From the NCBI GenBank assembly GCA_016342755.1, contig JAEINS010000002.1:226181-290180 (forward strand): a stretch of 64,000 nucleotides of DNA, read 5' to 3'. A program made the translations under genes and the position numbers. This stretch comes from Melioribacteraceae bacterium (lineage in GTDB: Bacteria; Bacteroidota; Ignavibacteria; Ignavibacteriales; Melioribacteraceae). This document shows, in pieces, positions 35,916 through 45,612 of the stretch (position 1 is its first letter; each line of letters starts with the position of its first letter). The notes under the pieces are model-generated. The model was not told the origin of the DNA, made no database searches, and saw nothing but the letters and a program-made list of their open reading frames with translations.

Positions 35916-36247
35916 TGGTTTAAATATTCCAACCATTTTCTAGATAAAAGTTGGTTCGGAATTCTGTTTTTATCTGAAATAATAGATTTTTTCTTTGGCA
36001 AGGTGCATTTTTGAGCTGAAAATGAGTGGAGTGTAAAGTGCCCAGTTTTGCGATTGTTCAACAACAATTTTTTGTAAATATAGTTACAGCCAATTTTTAT
36101 CATGATGCAAACTCATCTAAAAAATTGTTGGCAGTTATAGTTATTCTAATTAAGAACTTAAAACAGCTTTGTAACATAATTTGGAATCCAATTAAAATAT
36201 AAACTCAAAAAAATATTTTAAGCTAATCTATTTATTCAGAACCGGAT

Positions 36248-36364
36248 ATGAGGACAGACCATTTTATCTATTGGTTAAATATTGCCTTAATGCTCTTAAT
36301 TTTAGGTGTTTATGTTTCCCTTAGCATGATGATGCTTTATGATGATAAAGTATGTAAATATTAA
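36248..36364 (+). CDS. Possible 38-residue membrane microprotein
   Basis: ATG at 36248 opens a frame of 38 codons ending in TAA. It has one strongly hydrophobic stretch (FIYWLNIALMLLILGVYVSL) and then MMMLYDDKVCKY. No convincing ribosome binding site is present before the ATG (AACCGGAT). Composition is typical for a small single-helix protein, but a chance ORF in AT-rich DNA cannot be excluded. It sits inside the repeat-rich region, some 330 bases before the envelope cluster. Confidence 0.3.
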   Translation: MRTDHFIYWLNIALMLLILGVYVSLSMMMLYDDKVCKY

Positions 36365-36515
36365 TTTAAAAACAACGATTTTTTATAAATAAGCGTATTA
36401 ATTGCTAATAGCTGAAGCAATTGGTTTACATCATTTATAGGGTTATAGTACGTATTAAAAGTTAACCAATGGATTTATCCGTTGGAATTAGAAGCATATC
36501 CCCCTTTCCAATGAT

Positions 36516-36568
36516 CGTCAAGAACCACTTCTTGACGGAATATAGTGTCATGGAATAGTTCATGACAC
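36516..36568. repeat. Twin perfect hairpins
   Basis: CGTCAAGAA-CCAC-TTCTTGACG (36516-36537) and GTGTCATG-GAATAGTT-CATGACAC (36545-36568), 7 bases apart. Neither is followed by a T tract, so a rho-independent terminator is unlikely. They may be part of a palindromic dispersed element or an RNA structure in the leader of the following genes. Confidence 0.55.
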
Positions 36569-36697
36569 CCATGAAGTAAGATATGGCAATTCTAAAATTC
36601 CCCTAAATCTGTTTTAATGAATAAAAATAGTTTCTACAGAAAATATTTGAAAATTGATTATCTTAAACCTTAAATAAAAGAGATTTATATAGTCGCA

Positions 36698-37267
36698 TTG
36701 AAAAAAATAATAACAATATTACTTTTAACTCTGATTAGTTTAAAGGCTCAAGAAACTTTACCTTTTTCTAGTTTAAACTTTAAGATTAGTTTGCAACAGA
36801 ATAAAAATGAAGTTTTACTCCATCAGTTTTGGGAACCGCAATCAGGATTAAACTTTTCAGTCGAAACTCCCTTTTACTTAGGTAACATTGAAGCTGGAAT
36901 CTCTAAAATAGATTTTGAGGGAAAACTTTATATCTATCCCGATTTCAGTTCATACTTTTTATTTGCTGGATGGAGTCTCAACAAACAGTTTTTTGAATTT
37001 GTTAGCCTAAAATATGGAATTCGCTCGGGTGTGTTTGTAATGAATTTCAACGATCAGGCAGCTTCTGAATATGAAAGTACTGAAAGTGAACTAAGTGTTA
37101 GTTTAATTGGAGAATTGGAATTCCCAGTTTATAAAAATATTTCTGGTAACTTAAATACTGAGCTTCTTACAATATTTACAGATAAACGAATAAAGCTTTT
37201 TATTGTTGGCGTTGGACTTTCTTATAAATTGGAAACTCCCAAATGGTTAAGGAAGTTTTTTGAATGA
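36698..37267 (+). CDS. Unrecognised exported protein, probable beta-barrel, first of envelope cluster
   Basis: 189 residues. The start is TTG at 36698; the signal peptide is KKIITILLLTLISLKAQE. The mature part is made of alternating hydrophobic and aromatic strands (PFYLGNIEAGISKID, YSSYFLFAGWSLN, KLFIVGVGLSYKLE) ending in a strand with WLRKFFE, the style of a small outer-membrane barrel. I do not recognise a family. Its TGA overlaps the ATG of the next gene (ATGA), so the two are coupled. It opens the four-gene unit to 43726. Confidence 0.65.
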   Translation: MKKIITILLLTLISLKAQETLPFSSLNFKISLQQNKNEVLLHQFWEPQSGLNFSVETPFYLGNIEAGISKIDFEGKLYIYPDFSSYFLFAGWSLNKQFFEFVSLKYGIRSGVFVMNFNDQAASEYESTESELSVSLIGELEFPVYKNISGNLNTELLTIFTDKRIKLFIVGVGLSYKLETPKWLRKFFE

Positions 37268-39216
37268 AAAGATTTCTTCTAATCATATTGATCTTTCTTT
37301 CGATTACTCTTTCTGCTCAGAGAGAAAAACCCAAAAATCCAGGATCAAGAATTATTACTTCTGAAATGCTGCACAAATCTGGAATTTTGAATATTGGGGA
37401 TATTTTCCTTCTAGCAAAAAACACTTACACTTCTACAATTGAAGGAAACAACTTATATATAAATCAGAATGGGCTTTCCCCTTTTCAGGAACAGGAAAGT
37501 ATTATCCTAATTGACGGAATAAGATGTGATATAAATATTTTTAGAAATCAGAATACACATGTTTTACCAATTACAATTGAGCAAGTCGATTTTATTGAGT
37601 TCATAAATACACCAACAATTGTTGAAGGAGAATTTAATTCAAACGGAATAATTCATATTCACACAAAAAAGCCTCCTGATGATTTAACAATCAGGTTGGG
37701 TTACAATATTGGAAATGAAATTGGTGATCCGGGACCTTATACATATATAAACGAGAATGCCAAAAATGTAGATAAATTGCCGATGAACTTTAACCTAAAC
37801 TTAAATTATAAAGGGAGTAAAGGATATTTTATTGGAACAATAAAATCTATGGAAGGATTTGCAACTGATGAGTCAATTCAGAAAAGAATAGATAATATTA
37901 CAATTGACCGGAAAAAATTTTCATTACTTTCAGCATCATTTAAATTACGCTATACAGACATTGGTGAATATCAGGATTTCTTTTTCGGATATTCTGAAAA
38001 TCAGAACTACTTCTTTTTTACTCCTTATGGAAATGAACTTCCGCTAAAACACTCTTACAGACAATATGGATTAAATGGATTGTTCAAACTTGATAAAAAT
38101 ATTTCTTTAAAATATTTATTGATCCGTAATGAAAATACAACTAGCGACTGGAATAATTCTTATCCGCAAAATTTTAATTGGGAATTCAAAAAAACTACTG
38201 TACGGATTTCGTCCAGTTATAATGGAGTTTTTTTTAATTTAACTTCTGGATTAGAATATTCAGAATTAGAAGGCATAACTAATCAACAGTTAGATAAAAG
38301 TTTGTTTTCATATAAAAAACTATTTGGTGATTTCTGTTTCCAAACTTCAACTTCGCTAAATCAATCGATTGGCATTGAACTTAAAGACGTTGGTGAGAAT
38401 AACTCAATAAATATCTATAACAAAAATGTTTGGAAATTATCTAAAACTAGAACTGTTTCATCAAACTTTTCATTTTCAGAACAACTTTTAGAAAATAGCA
38501 ATTCGTTTTGGAAATGGAATAAATATGGATATGAGTTCTTTAATGATAATGTTAAAGAATATGGAGATATACCTGAATCATTTGGAAAAAAGTTCACTTC
38601 CAATTTAACCTTTAATAATAGGCTAACTGAAAGGTTAGCTTTTGAAATAGCCGGATATTACAGACATTTTTTTGATTATGCAATTTTACAGCAACAATAT
38701 TATTTTAATGAACAAACAAATTTGTTTAGTTCGCCAACAACTTTTTATAAAGAAGAATATCTCAAAAATTTAAATGTTACTTTTGAGATTGATTATAATA
38801 CTTCTGAATATGTTAATCAGACCTTATTTTTTAGTTATCAAAATATTTTATCAGCTTCAGATAACTTCAAATCTCAATGGAATGTTTTCCCAAAATTAAA
38901 TGCAGTTTATGAAATTGATTATCACCCACATCCAACATTTTCAGTCTGGTGCCAAATCAATTTTCAATCAGAATCACTTTGGAATAACTATCACTATCTT
39001 CCCGAGCAATCAGAAAATTTTTATAAAAATAGAATTGATGAAAAAATTTTAATAAATTTATCTTTCCAAAAGTGGTTCTGGCAAAAGAAAGTCTGGTTTA
39101 ATATTTCATTTAGAAATCTGTTAAACGAAACAGAAAGATATTATCCTATAGGTTCTGAATTTAATTTAAGGTTTTACGCACAATTTAAAGTTTATCTAAA
39201 TTCAGTTTTAGATTAA
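37264..39216 (+). CDS. TonB-dependent receptor-like outer membrane protein
   Basis: 650 residues. After a signal peptide (ending SAQREK) comes a plug-like region: RIITSEMLHKSGILNIGDIF, IILIDGIRCDINIF and the VDFIEFINTPTIVEGEFNSN-(G/I) stretch, which parallels the IEVIRGPxSxLYG block of TonB receptors but is degenerate. The rest (about 140-650) is a long beta-barrel, rich in Tyr, Phe and Asn, and ends with a short aromatic strand. It is shorter than most receptors and no TonB box is clear, so it may be a receptor relative that only anchors or exports a partner. Coupled to the gene before it and 11 bases before the next. Confidence 0.7.
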   Translation: MKRFLLIILIFLSITLSAQREKPKNPGSRIITSEMLHKSGILNIGDIFLLAKNTYTSTIEGNNLYINQNGLSPFQEQESIILIDGIRCDINIFRNQNTHVLPITIEQVDFIEFINTPTIVEGEFNSNGIIHIHTKKPPDDLTIRLGYNIGNEIGDPGPYTYINENAKNVDKLPMNFNLNLNYKGSKGYFIGTIKSMEGFATDESIQKRIDNITIDRKKFSLLSASFKLRYTDIGEYQDFFFGYSENQNYFFFTPYGNELPLKHSYRQYGLNGLFKLDKNISLKYLLIRNENTTSDWNNSYPQNFNWEFKKTTVRISSSYNGVFFNLTSGLEYSELEGITNQQLDKSLFSYKKLFGDFCFQTSTSLNQSIGIELKDVGENNSINIYNKNVWKLSKTRTVSSNFSFSEQLLENSNSFWKWNKYGYEFFNDNVKEYGDIPESFGKKFTSNLTFNNRLTERLAFEIAGYYRHFFDYAILQQQYYFNEQTNLFSSPTTFYKEEYLKNLNVTFEIDYNTSEYVNQTLFFSYQNILSASDNFKSQWNVFPKLNAVYEIDYHPHPTFSVWCQINFQSESLWNNYHYLPEQSENFYKNRIDEKILINLSFQKWFWQKKVWFNISFRNLLNETERYYPIGSEFNLRFYAQFKVYLNSVLD

Positions 39217-39226
39217 AAGGAATAGA

Positions 39227-39670
39227 ATGAAAAAAGCATTATGGTTATTGATTTTTACCAGTAGTTTCTGTTTTGCACAAACGCTCCAAAACTTGCTGCC
39301 CGCACAATCAGAATTAAAATTGTTTTTAAAATCTGTTGATAATACTACTATGGAAATTGAAGAAAAGAACTTCCCCAAATATGCTTCACTTTCAAATATT
39401 AGTAATCATTTGTTCAGTTCTCCACAAACTCAAACTGATAAATGCGAAAGTATTTTGCTCAGATTAAATAAGAAATCACAGATTAAACTTGATTTCAATC
39501 TTGCAAGTTTTGCGCAAGATAAGAATGAAAAATCAGAAGGCAAGCTCAGTAATAACATTTATTATTTTGCCGGAGCAGTTGCAACAGCCATTATAACTTA
39601 TGTTATCTGGTCTGACAAAGAAAACAGTATTCCAACAAAAAAAACTTTTGGTACACCTAAAACTCCTTAA
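39227..39670 (+). CDS. Unrecognised exported or membrane protein, third of envelope cluster
   Basis: 147 residues, no recognised family. A signal peptide (MKKALWLLIFTSSFCFAQ) is followed by a polar region and then a second hydrophobic helix near the C-terminus (about 111-128, YYFAGAVATAIITYVIW), ending in a basic tail. A good AAGGA site precedes the ATG. Two hydrophobic segments give a periplasmic domain held by a C-terminal helix. It lies 11 bases after the receptor-like gene and 13 before the large secreted protein, so it is co-transcribed with both. Confidence 0.65.
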   Translation: MKKALWLLIFTSSFCFAQTLQNLLPAQSELKLFLKSVDNTTMEIEEKNFPKYASLSNISNHLFSSPQTQTDKCESILLRLNKKSQIKLDFNLASFAQDKNEKSEGKLSNNIYYFAGAVATAIITYVIWSDKENSIPTKKTFGTPKTP

Positions 39671-39682
39671 CAAAGAATTATT

Positions 39683-42600
39683 ATGAAAAAAATAAACTAT
39701 ATAAGTTTGCTGATCTTGATCTTTTGTATGTCATTACAAGCACAAGAAGAAATTCCCTCTATTCTTTATCCCGCTAATGGACAACGTTATGTGCAGGCTA
39801 AAAATCTCCCTTTACAATGGGATAATTCCTTGGAGTGTCAAATCCAGGTATCTACAAACATTCCGTTTCAAAACAATAATATTCTTATTGATACTATTGT
39901 AAATAACCGGACTCACTTTGTTGATAGGCTTGAACAAAACACGGAATACTTTTGGCGATTGAGAATAAACTTTGATTCAGAAGATTGGAGCGAGATTTAT
40001 TCGTTTACTACTACAGGCAATCCAGTTGTTCCAAAATTGGAATCGCCAAAAAACGGGCTCAAAAATCTTGATAAAATTATTTCATTTGACTGGAGCAGCG
40101 ACACAGTAAATACCAGTTATATAATCGAGATTTCTCCGTCCAGTAACTTTAATCAGTCAAATATATCTATTAAAACTGATACCGATGAATTTACAATCCC
40201 AAATCTGGATTTTGCAAAAACTTATTATTGGCATGTTAAATCCTTAAATATAGATGGGATTGAAAGCAATTGGTCCGCTGCCAGATCATTAAAGACCAGA
40301 TTAAAACAACCTGAGCTGCTCTTCCCTACCGCTGATTTTATGAGCAAGGATACTGTTATAACTTTTTTATGGTTAGAAATTGAAAGTGCCGATAGCTATC
40401 AGTTACTGTTAGCGAAGGATTCAAACTTTATTGAGCTAATAACTGATACAACTTTCTTTGATCAAAAATTAGCTGTCAGTTCTTTAGAATTTAACAGTGA
40501 CTATTTCTGGAAATTATTTGCAAGTAATGATGACGGTGATAGAAGTCTGTGGTCGGAAACACGAAGATTCAGAACTGGTTTAAGACAACCTAAGTTATAT
40601 TCACCAAGTAATAATGGGCTGATTACGCCAGAGAAAGTTGAGTTTAACTGGTCTGATGTAAACAATGCAAATCGATTTCAAATTCAAATATCTTCGGATT
40701 CTATGTTTACACAAAAAACAGTTGATCAAGTTTCTGATACAACTGTTTTCTATTCCGATACATTAGAGTCAAATCTAGATTATTTCTGGCGAGTAATTGC
40801 GATGAATGATGATTTGGATTTAAGTAATTGGTCAGATACAAATTCGTTCAAGACAAAGTTATACAAGCCTGAAAACATTTCACCAGTTAACAGAAAAACC
40901 CTAGTACCTAATAATGCTCAATTAAGATGGGGTGAAATTCTTTTTGCTACAGAATATAGAATACAGGTTGCTAATGATTCTTTGTTTCAGAAAATGGTAA
41001 TCGAAGCTTCCTCTGATAAAAATAATGTGGTTGTATTTGACCTTACAAAAGATGAAATATTTTTCTGGCGTGTAAAAGCAATTTCCGAAAATAACGAAAG
41101 TGAATGGTCTGATGGAACGTATTTTAGAACAGCACCCGATATTGTACTCTTTCCGAAAGAGATAAATAAAACACTTAATCTTTCTGAAACTCCGACTGAC
41201 ACATTGGAAACAATTTTGATTTCTAATTATGGAAATGATTTCTATTTAGCGGATTCGGTTTTTATTTCTCCCGGTTCAGTTTTTTATTCATCTATAACAA
41301 AGCTAACTTTAAAACCAGACGAAAGTAAAGATATAGCAGTACTTTTCAATCCCGATTCCGTTGTTGGTCAGTTATATAAGTGCAAATTAAATTTTGTTAG
41401 AAAATTTGCTAATGGAATAATAGATACAACAAGTATTAATATTTCAGCTCAGATTAGAATGGCAAGTTTAGCTTTAGAAAGTGATACTGTAAAATTCGAT
41501 ACAACAAACGCCCAACAGTTCAGTCTAGAGAAACTGAGATTATCAAATACCAAAAGTAATATTGATCTGCAAATTGACAGCCTTGTTTTTACTGCCGATA
41601 GTTCAGCATTTAAAATTTCTAATTCATTAAAAACAATTTCATCAAATAATTATACAGAACTGCAAATCAGTTTTTCTCCAATAAATTTAGAAAGCAATAA
41701 AGATACTTTAATCATTTATACAAATTCTTATCCAAAAAATGTTTACCATGTATATTTGGAAGGATATGGAAAAGGCGGTCTGCTCAGTGAATCAACTTTA
41801 CAAAATTTGAATGAAATTAATAAAACAAAATTTGAAACTATAACAAATAATTTTAGAAGTTTAAATTTAGAAAACAGCGGAAATAGCGATCTAGAGTACA
41901 CTATTAATTTTACAAACAAAAACTTTGAGTTATTAGACCCTATAAACAATAGCAGAAGCTTGCGTAAAGGTAAGTCGGTTAACCTTTTTCTTAAGTACAC
42001 CGCTTCAAATTTTGACACATTAAATATTGATACTCTAAATATTTTTCATAATGGTCTGGGTGTAAATCCGCTTAAGCTCGAAATTAAAGGCGGTTTTGAT
42101 AGCCTTGCTTCATCAGGCATGATAAACACTAACCTTTATGTAAATAATGCGGGATATTCAAAAGAGGGATTTATTGTACCTGAAAAAACAGCAATTTATT
42201 TTAAGCTGGTTCCTGAACTATTAAATCAATTCACCAATATGGATTATAAGGTTTTGTATTATAACGGAGCTATGCAAAAACCTAAAACTGCCAGCTATCA
42301 GGGTAATTTCAATTATAAAATACCTAAAGAATTTGTGAATGATAATGGGATCATTTTTTATAGCGAGCTCTTCACTAAAGATAAATACGGAAACAAAATT
42401 GATTCTATTCAATTAACTCAGGAAACTGATATACAAGTGATCCTTGAAAATTTTAGAACTGAACCGGTCAATGTTGAAAGATCGATACCAGCAGAAACTG
42501 CAAATATAGCAGATACAAAATGGGCATTCTTTGGTTTCCCATTTAAAGATGTTGTTGCTGATTCTGTTTTACAAAAACTTGGCGGAGTTAAAAAACTTGA

Positions 42601-43726
42601 AGACGGTGAAGCCATTGTATATAAATACAATCTGACTGACACTGATTCATTCACAATTTTTGATGACTATTACTTTGAAGATCATAAAGGATATTTTTTA
42701 GCTCAAGCCCTCACAGATAGTTTTGATATTTCTTATACTTATAATGGAGCTGTTAGAACTAGGAAATTAAGTGATAACACTATTAAAACTATTGGTAGTG
42801 GATGGAAAGTAATCTCAAGTCCATTTACGTTTGATATTGAAGCTGATGAATCTGCTACACTCTATGAATATCAGACATTCCGTAAATCATATAAAACTAC
42901 AAACATAATGAAACCAGGATTGGGTTATTTTGTTGAACCGGATATTGATTCGTTTAAAGTGAAAACTTACGGAGTTTATAATCCGCTTAACTATCCCAAA
43001 ATACTGGCTGATATTGGCTGGCATCTAAATTTAGAAATTGAAGATGAAATTTATTCGCAAGATTTAAGGTTGTCTCTTTCAAACGGCATATTAGCTAAAA
43101 ATAATTCCTCTCAAAAACTTGAGTATGAATATCCGCCATCATTAAATAATAACGAGATTTCAATTCAGTTGTTAGAAAACGGAAAACATGTTTCGGCTTT
43201 AGTCGGTGAAAACATGAATGGTAAATACTGGGATATAAAACTCGCTTCCAGACTCACAAGAGAAATTTCTATTTCGCAAAATATAATTGGTAATATGCCG
43301 GAGATTTATCAATATAAAATCTATGATTTTAATTCTGGCAAAGAGTTTTATAAAAATGAGAATATAACTTTAGTTAAGAATAATCCATTGATTTTAACTA
43401 TTGTTCTTGGAACAGAAGAGTTTATCACTAATTTTGAACCTGTCAATTCTGAGAATATCCCGGCAGAATTTTCATTATCGCAGAATTATCCAAATCCGTT
43501 TAATCCAAGTACAATTATTAGTTTTCAGTTACCAATAGACAGTAAAGTATTGATAGAAATTTACAATACACTTGGAGAAAAAGTAAAAACACTTATGGAC
43601 AAAGAACAATCTGCCGGAAAATATAAAATTAGCTTCAATGCTTCTGATCTTTCGGGAGGTGTTTATTTTTATCAGCTTAAGGCTAAAAGTTTTTCAAAAA
43701 CCAGAAAAATGATATTGTTGAAATAG
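39683..43726 (+). CDS. 1347-residue T9SS-secreted protein with fibronectin-like repeats
   Basis: A very large exported protein. Signal peptide to about residue 20 (SLQAQEE). Five fibronectin type III-like modules follow (about 22-480), each ending in the repeated pattern FxWRV(K/R)A.N..xxSxWSxxxxFxT. A long stretch of Ig-like or Hydin-like repeats occupies about 490-800. The middle (about 800-1250) contains repeated sheets and the segment DNGIIFYSELFTKDKYGNK. The C-terminus is a type A T9SS sorting domain: NYPNPFNPSTIISFQLP, then LGEKVKTLMDKE and a final KTRKMILLK. It is probably delivered to the outer surface. The function of the body is unknown; the partner genes upstream are membrane proteins. 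Confidence 0.85.
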   Translation: MKKINYISLLILIFCMSLQAQEEIPSILYPANGQRYVQAKNLPLQWDNSLECQIQVSTNIPFQNNNILIDTIVNNRTHFVDRLEQNTEYFWRLRINFDSEDWSEIYSFTTTGNPVVPKLESPKNGLKNLDKIISFDWSSDTVNTSYIIEISPSSNFNQSNISIKTDTDEFTIPNLDFAKTYYWHVKSLNIDGIESNWSAARSLKTRLKQPELLFPTADFMSKDTVITFLWLEIESADSYQLLLAKDSNFIELITDTTFFDQKLAVSSLEFNSDYFWKLFASNDDGDRSLWSETRRFRTGLRQPKLYSPSNNGLITPEKVEFNWSDVNNANRFQIQISSDSMFTQKTVDQVSDTTVFYSDTLESNLDYFWRVIAMNDDLDLSNWSDTNSFKTKLYKPENISPVNRKTLVPNNAQLRWGEILFATEYRIQVANDSLFQKMVIEASSDKNNVVVFDLTKDEIFFWRVKAISENNESEWSDGTYFRTAPDIVLFPKEINKTLNLSETPTDTLETILISNYGNDFYLADSVFISPGSVFYSSITKLTLKPDESKDIAVLFNPDSVVGQLYKCKLNFVRKFANGIIDTTSINISAQIRMASLALESDTVKFDTTNAQQFSLEKLRLSNTKSNIDLQIDSLVFTADSSAFKISNSLKTISSNNYTELQISFSPINLESNKDTLIIYTNSYPKNVYHVYLEGYGKGGLLSESTLQNLNEINKTKFETITNNFRSLNLENSGNSDLEYTINFTNKNFELLDPINNSRSLRKGKSVNLFLKYTASNFDTLNIDTLNIFHNGLGVNPLKLEIKGGFDSLASSGMINTNLYVNNAGYSKEGFIVPEKTAIYFKLVPELLNQFTNMDYKVLYYNGAMQKPKTASYQGNFNYKIPKEFVNDNGIIFYSELFTKDKYGNKIDSIQLTQETDIQVILENFRTEPVNVERSIPAETANIADTKWAFFGFPFKDVVADSVLQKLGGVKKLEDGEAIVYKYNLTDTDSFTIFDDYYFEDHKGYFLAQALTDSFDISYTYNGAVRTRKLSDNTIKTIGSGWKVISSPFTFDIEADESATLYEYQTFRKSYKTTNIMKPGLGYFVEPDIDSFKVKTYGVYNPLNYPKILADIGWHLNLEIEDEIYSQDLRLSLSNGILAKNNSSQKLEYEYPPSLNNNEISIQLLENGKHVSALVGENMNGKYWDIKLASRLTREISISQNIIGNMPEIYQYKIYDFNSGKEFYKNENITLVKNNPLILTIVLGTEEFITNFEPVNSENIPAEFSLSQNYPNPFNPSTIISFQLPIDSKVLIEIYNTLGEKVKTLMDKEQSAGKYKISFNASDLSGGVYFYQLKAKSFSKTRKMILLK

Positions 43727-43873
43727 TATCAAATGACCGTGGAAGATTTTTTAATTGTTCTATTACTTAAAGGATTTTCATAAGAAGATTCTGTAATGAT
43801 GTTGTGCCTGATTTCTGAATAATAATCTTTTTGCACCAACATTTAGAATCAAAAATACTGCAATTATAAATAC

Positions 43874-43902
43874 AAAAAAGGCTCCAAATAGGAGCCTTTT
43901 TT
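43874..43902. terminator. Bidirectional terminator after envelope cluster
   Basis: Stem AAAAAAGGCTCC / GGAGCCTTTTTT with a 5-base loop, flanked by A and T runs, between the convergent cluster end and the OmpA-type gene. Confidence 0.85.
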
Positions 43903-43924
43903 ATACACACTATAAAAGCAAAAT

Positions 43925-45055
43925 TTACTTAACTAGCTTAAATTCTATTCTTCTATTCATAGCACGGCTTTCTTTAGTCTTATTATCTGTAATCGGATTA
44001 GTTTCGCCATACCCAACTGCTTTTAATCTATGTTCTTCAACACCACGAGCAACTAAATAATTTTTAACTCTTTGAGCTCTTCTTTGAGAAATTTTCATAT
44101 TTCCCTTTTCCGAACCAACATTATCAGTATGCCCCTGAATTTCAACTTTCATATCGGGATTCTGAAGCATAACCTGAACTGCATGGAATAAAACCGGATA
44201 AGCTTCTGGTTTAAGTTTATCGCTGTTAAAATCAAACTCAACTCCAACTAAAACCCACTTATTATCTTTACCAAAGTTTACTTGTTTTTCAACAACTACT
44301 TCTTTAGTAATTTCTTTGGGAATATGTTTTTCAACAATTTCTTCAATTCTTTTATAATCAACAGGCGCGGTATCAGCCGTTATTCCAGAATAAAGCTGGC
44401 AATACTTAGAAGGTTCCCCTTTCGAGAAATAATAATTAAGTCCAAAATTTACTGTTATAAAAGCATCTCCATTTGAACCAAACATACCTTCCCGGTTGTT
44501 GTTTACAATTCCATCTAAACCGCTATCAACAGTATGATAACCAAAATCAGTAACAAGATTCCAGTTAGATGATAAAACCCATTCAGCTCCAAATCCAAAA
44601 TTAATATCAGCACTTACTTTCGATTTTGCACTTGCGTTTGGAATATCGCCCCAGTCCGGATCGGCATTCATCAACCCTAATCCGAAATAGAAATACGGTG
44701 AAACCGGTGAACATGGAGAAAGATAATACATCATATTTAAATCGAAGCCCATAACAGTTGATGTTATATCTTCGGTAGAACTTGGAATTAAAGTCCCATC
44801 TGAATAAAAATATGTATTACCGGGAATTCGTCCTTTAATGGAATTAAAATATCCTATTCCCTTAAATGCTACATGTTCAGAAAAATTTCTTTGAAGTGAA
44901 AGATATCCGCCATAATTTTCATCTAACGGACGAACATCGGATGCCTGAAATCTTGGGAAAGTAAATCCAAATCCAAATGACCAGCTATTTTCAGCAAGTT
45001 GACCAAAAGAATTAATTGACAGCGATAAAAATAAAATTAGTAATAGTTTTTTCAT
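43925..45055 (-). CDS. OmpA family outer membrane protein
   Basis: 376 residues. Signal peptide (LSINSFGQ) then an N-terminal beta-barrel of about 190 residues. The C-terminal OmpA/MotB domain (about 255-376) contains KLKPEAYPVLFHAVQVML and the peptidoglycan-binding NVGSEKGNMKISQRRAQRVK and YGETNPITDNKTKESRAMNR. In between lies a coiled-coil with EEIVEKHIPKEITKEVVVEK. The protein ties the outer membrane to the wall. It stands alone, ending at the bidirectional terminator. Confidence 0.93.
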   Translation of the reverse strand: MKKLLLILFLSLSINSFGQLAENSWSFGFGFTFPRFQASDVRPLDENYGGYLSLQRNFSEHVAFKGIGYFNSIKGRIPGNTYFYSDGTLIPSSTEDITSTVMGFDLNMMYYLSPCSPVSPYFYFGLGLMNADPDWGDIPNASAKSKVSADINFGFGAEWVLSSNWNLVTDFGYHTVDSGLDGIVNNNREGMFGSNGDAFITVNFGLNYYFSKGEPSKYCQLYSGITADTAPVDYKRIEEIVEKHIPKEITKEVVVEKQVNFGKDNKWVLVGVEFDFNSDKLKPEAYPVLFHAVQVMLQNPDMKVEIQGHTDNVGSEKGNMKISQRRAQRVKNYLVARGVEEHRLKAVGYGETNPITDNKTKESRAMNRRIEFKLVK

Positions 45056-45188
45056 GATCCTCTCATTTTTATTTATAACATATGAAATTATAAAAGTTTA
45101 ATAAGAGAAAATCAATAGTTTTCTTTAAGAGATGCCCCTAACTAACTATATATTAGAACTTAGCTGCCGTTAATTTTAATCTAAATGC

Positions 45189-45434
45189 CTATTTTTTATA
45201 CTTATTAAATATATATTTTCTTACCGGGCATGTACACATGTAAGAGTTTCCGTAATTGAGCATATAACCACAAGAATGCTCATTTCGATACTCTATAAAC
45301 AAAACATCAAGTCCAACCGTATCTTCTACTTTGCACAGATCATAACCATTACACTTTCCAGTTTCAACACATGAATGGTTATAATTACACTTAGCCGCTT
45401 TTGCTATTATTTTTTTTGGAACTATGTAGCTCAT
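45189..45434 (-). CDS. 81-residue cysteine-rich protein of unknown function
   Basis: Seven cysteines in 81 residues with unusually regular spacing: Cys16, Cys22, Cys28 and Cys34 (C-x5-C-x5-C-x5-C), then Cys55, Cys67 and Cys69. There is no signal peptide, so it is probably cytoplasmic. The spacing fits a metal or iron-sulfur site rather than an extracellular disulfide fold, but the ligand is unknown. A near-perfect AGGAGG site precedes the ATG, which is the best evidence that this small frame is real. It is flanked by an OmpA gene and rfbD, neither on its side. Confidence 0.7.
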   Translation of the reverse strand: MSYIVPKKIIAKAAKCNYNHSCVETGKCNGYDLCKVEDTVGLDVLFIEYRNEHSCGYMLNYGNSYMCTCPVRKYIFNKYKK

Positions 45435-45612
45435 TTTAGCCTCCTATTAGTTTCCAAAATAATATTGCTTAAAGAACAAAAACCTGCTGCTGGTAACAAT
45501 ATCACTAACTATAAAAATTAAACATGAAATGAGATTTCTAAACAAACCATTTATCTAAACAAATTTATTTTATATCTTATATATATTCGAAAATCACTTA
45601 TATCTGGATACA

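Larger units (their letters stand above)
35282..36697. other. Repeat-rich region without a confident gene
   Basis: About 1.4 kb between pyrR and the envelope gene cluster. It holds two dispersed repeats, a 42-bp tandem repeat, a possible 38-residue ORF and twin hairpins, listed separately. The remaining sequence is AT-rich with no protein of recognisable kind. Confidence 0.5.

Noticed and set aside
35654..36103. 149-codon minus-strand frame over the tandem repeat as a real gene
   Set aside because: Open only because the 42-base repeat lacks stops in all frames; the non-repeat part shows no protein-like pattern and no ribosome binding site.
35282..36697. Hidden defence system or prophage remnant in the gene-poor region
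   Set aside because: No integrase, toxin, restriction or nuclease motif was seen in any frame of reasonable length.
39683..43726. Carbohydrate-active enzyme role for the large T9SS protein
   Set aside because: Fibronectin-like repeats are common in such enzymes, but no catalytic domain was recognised.
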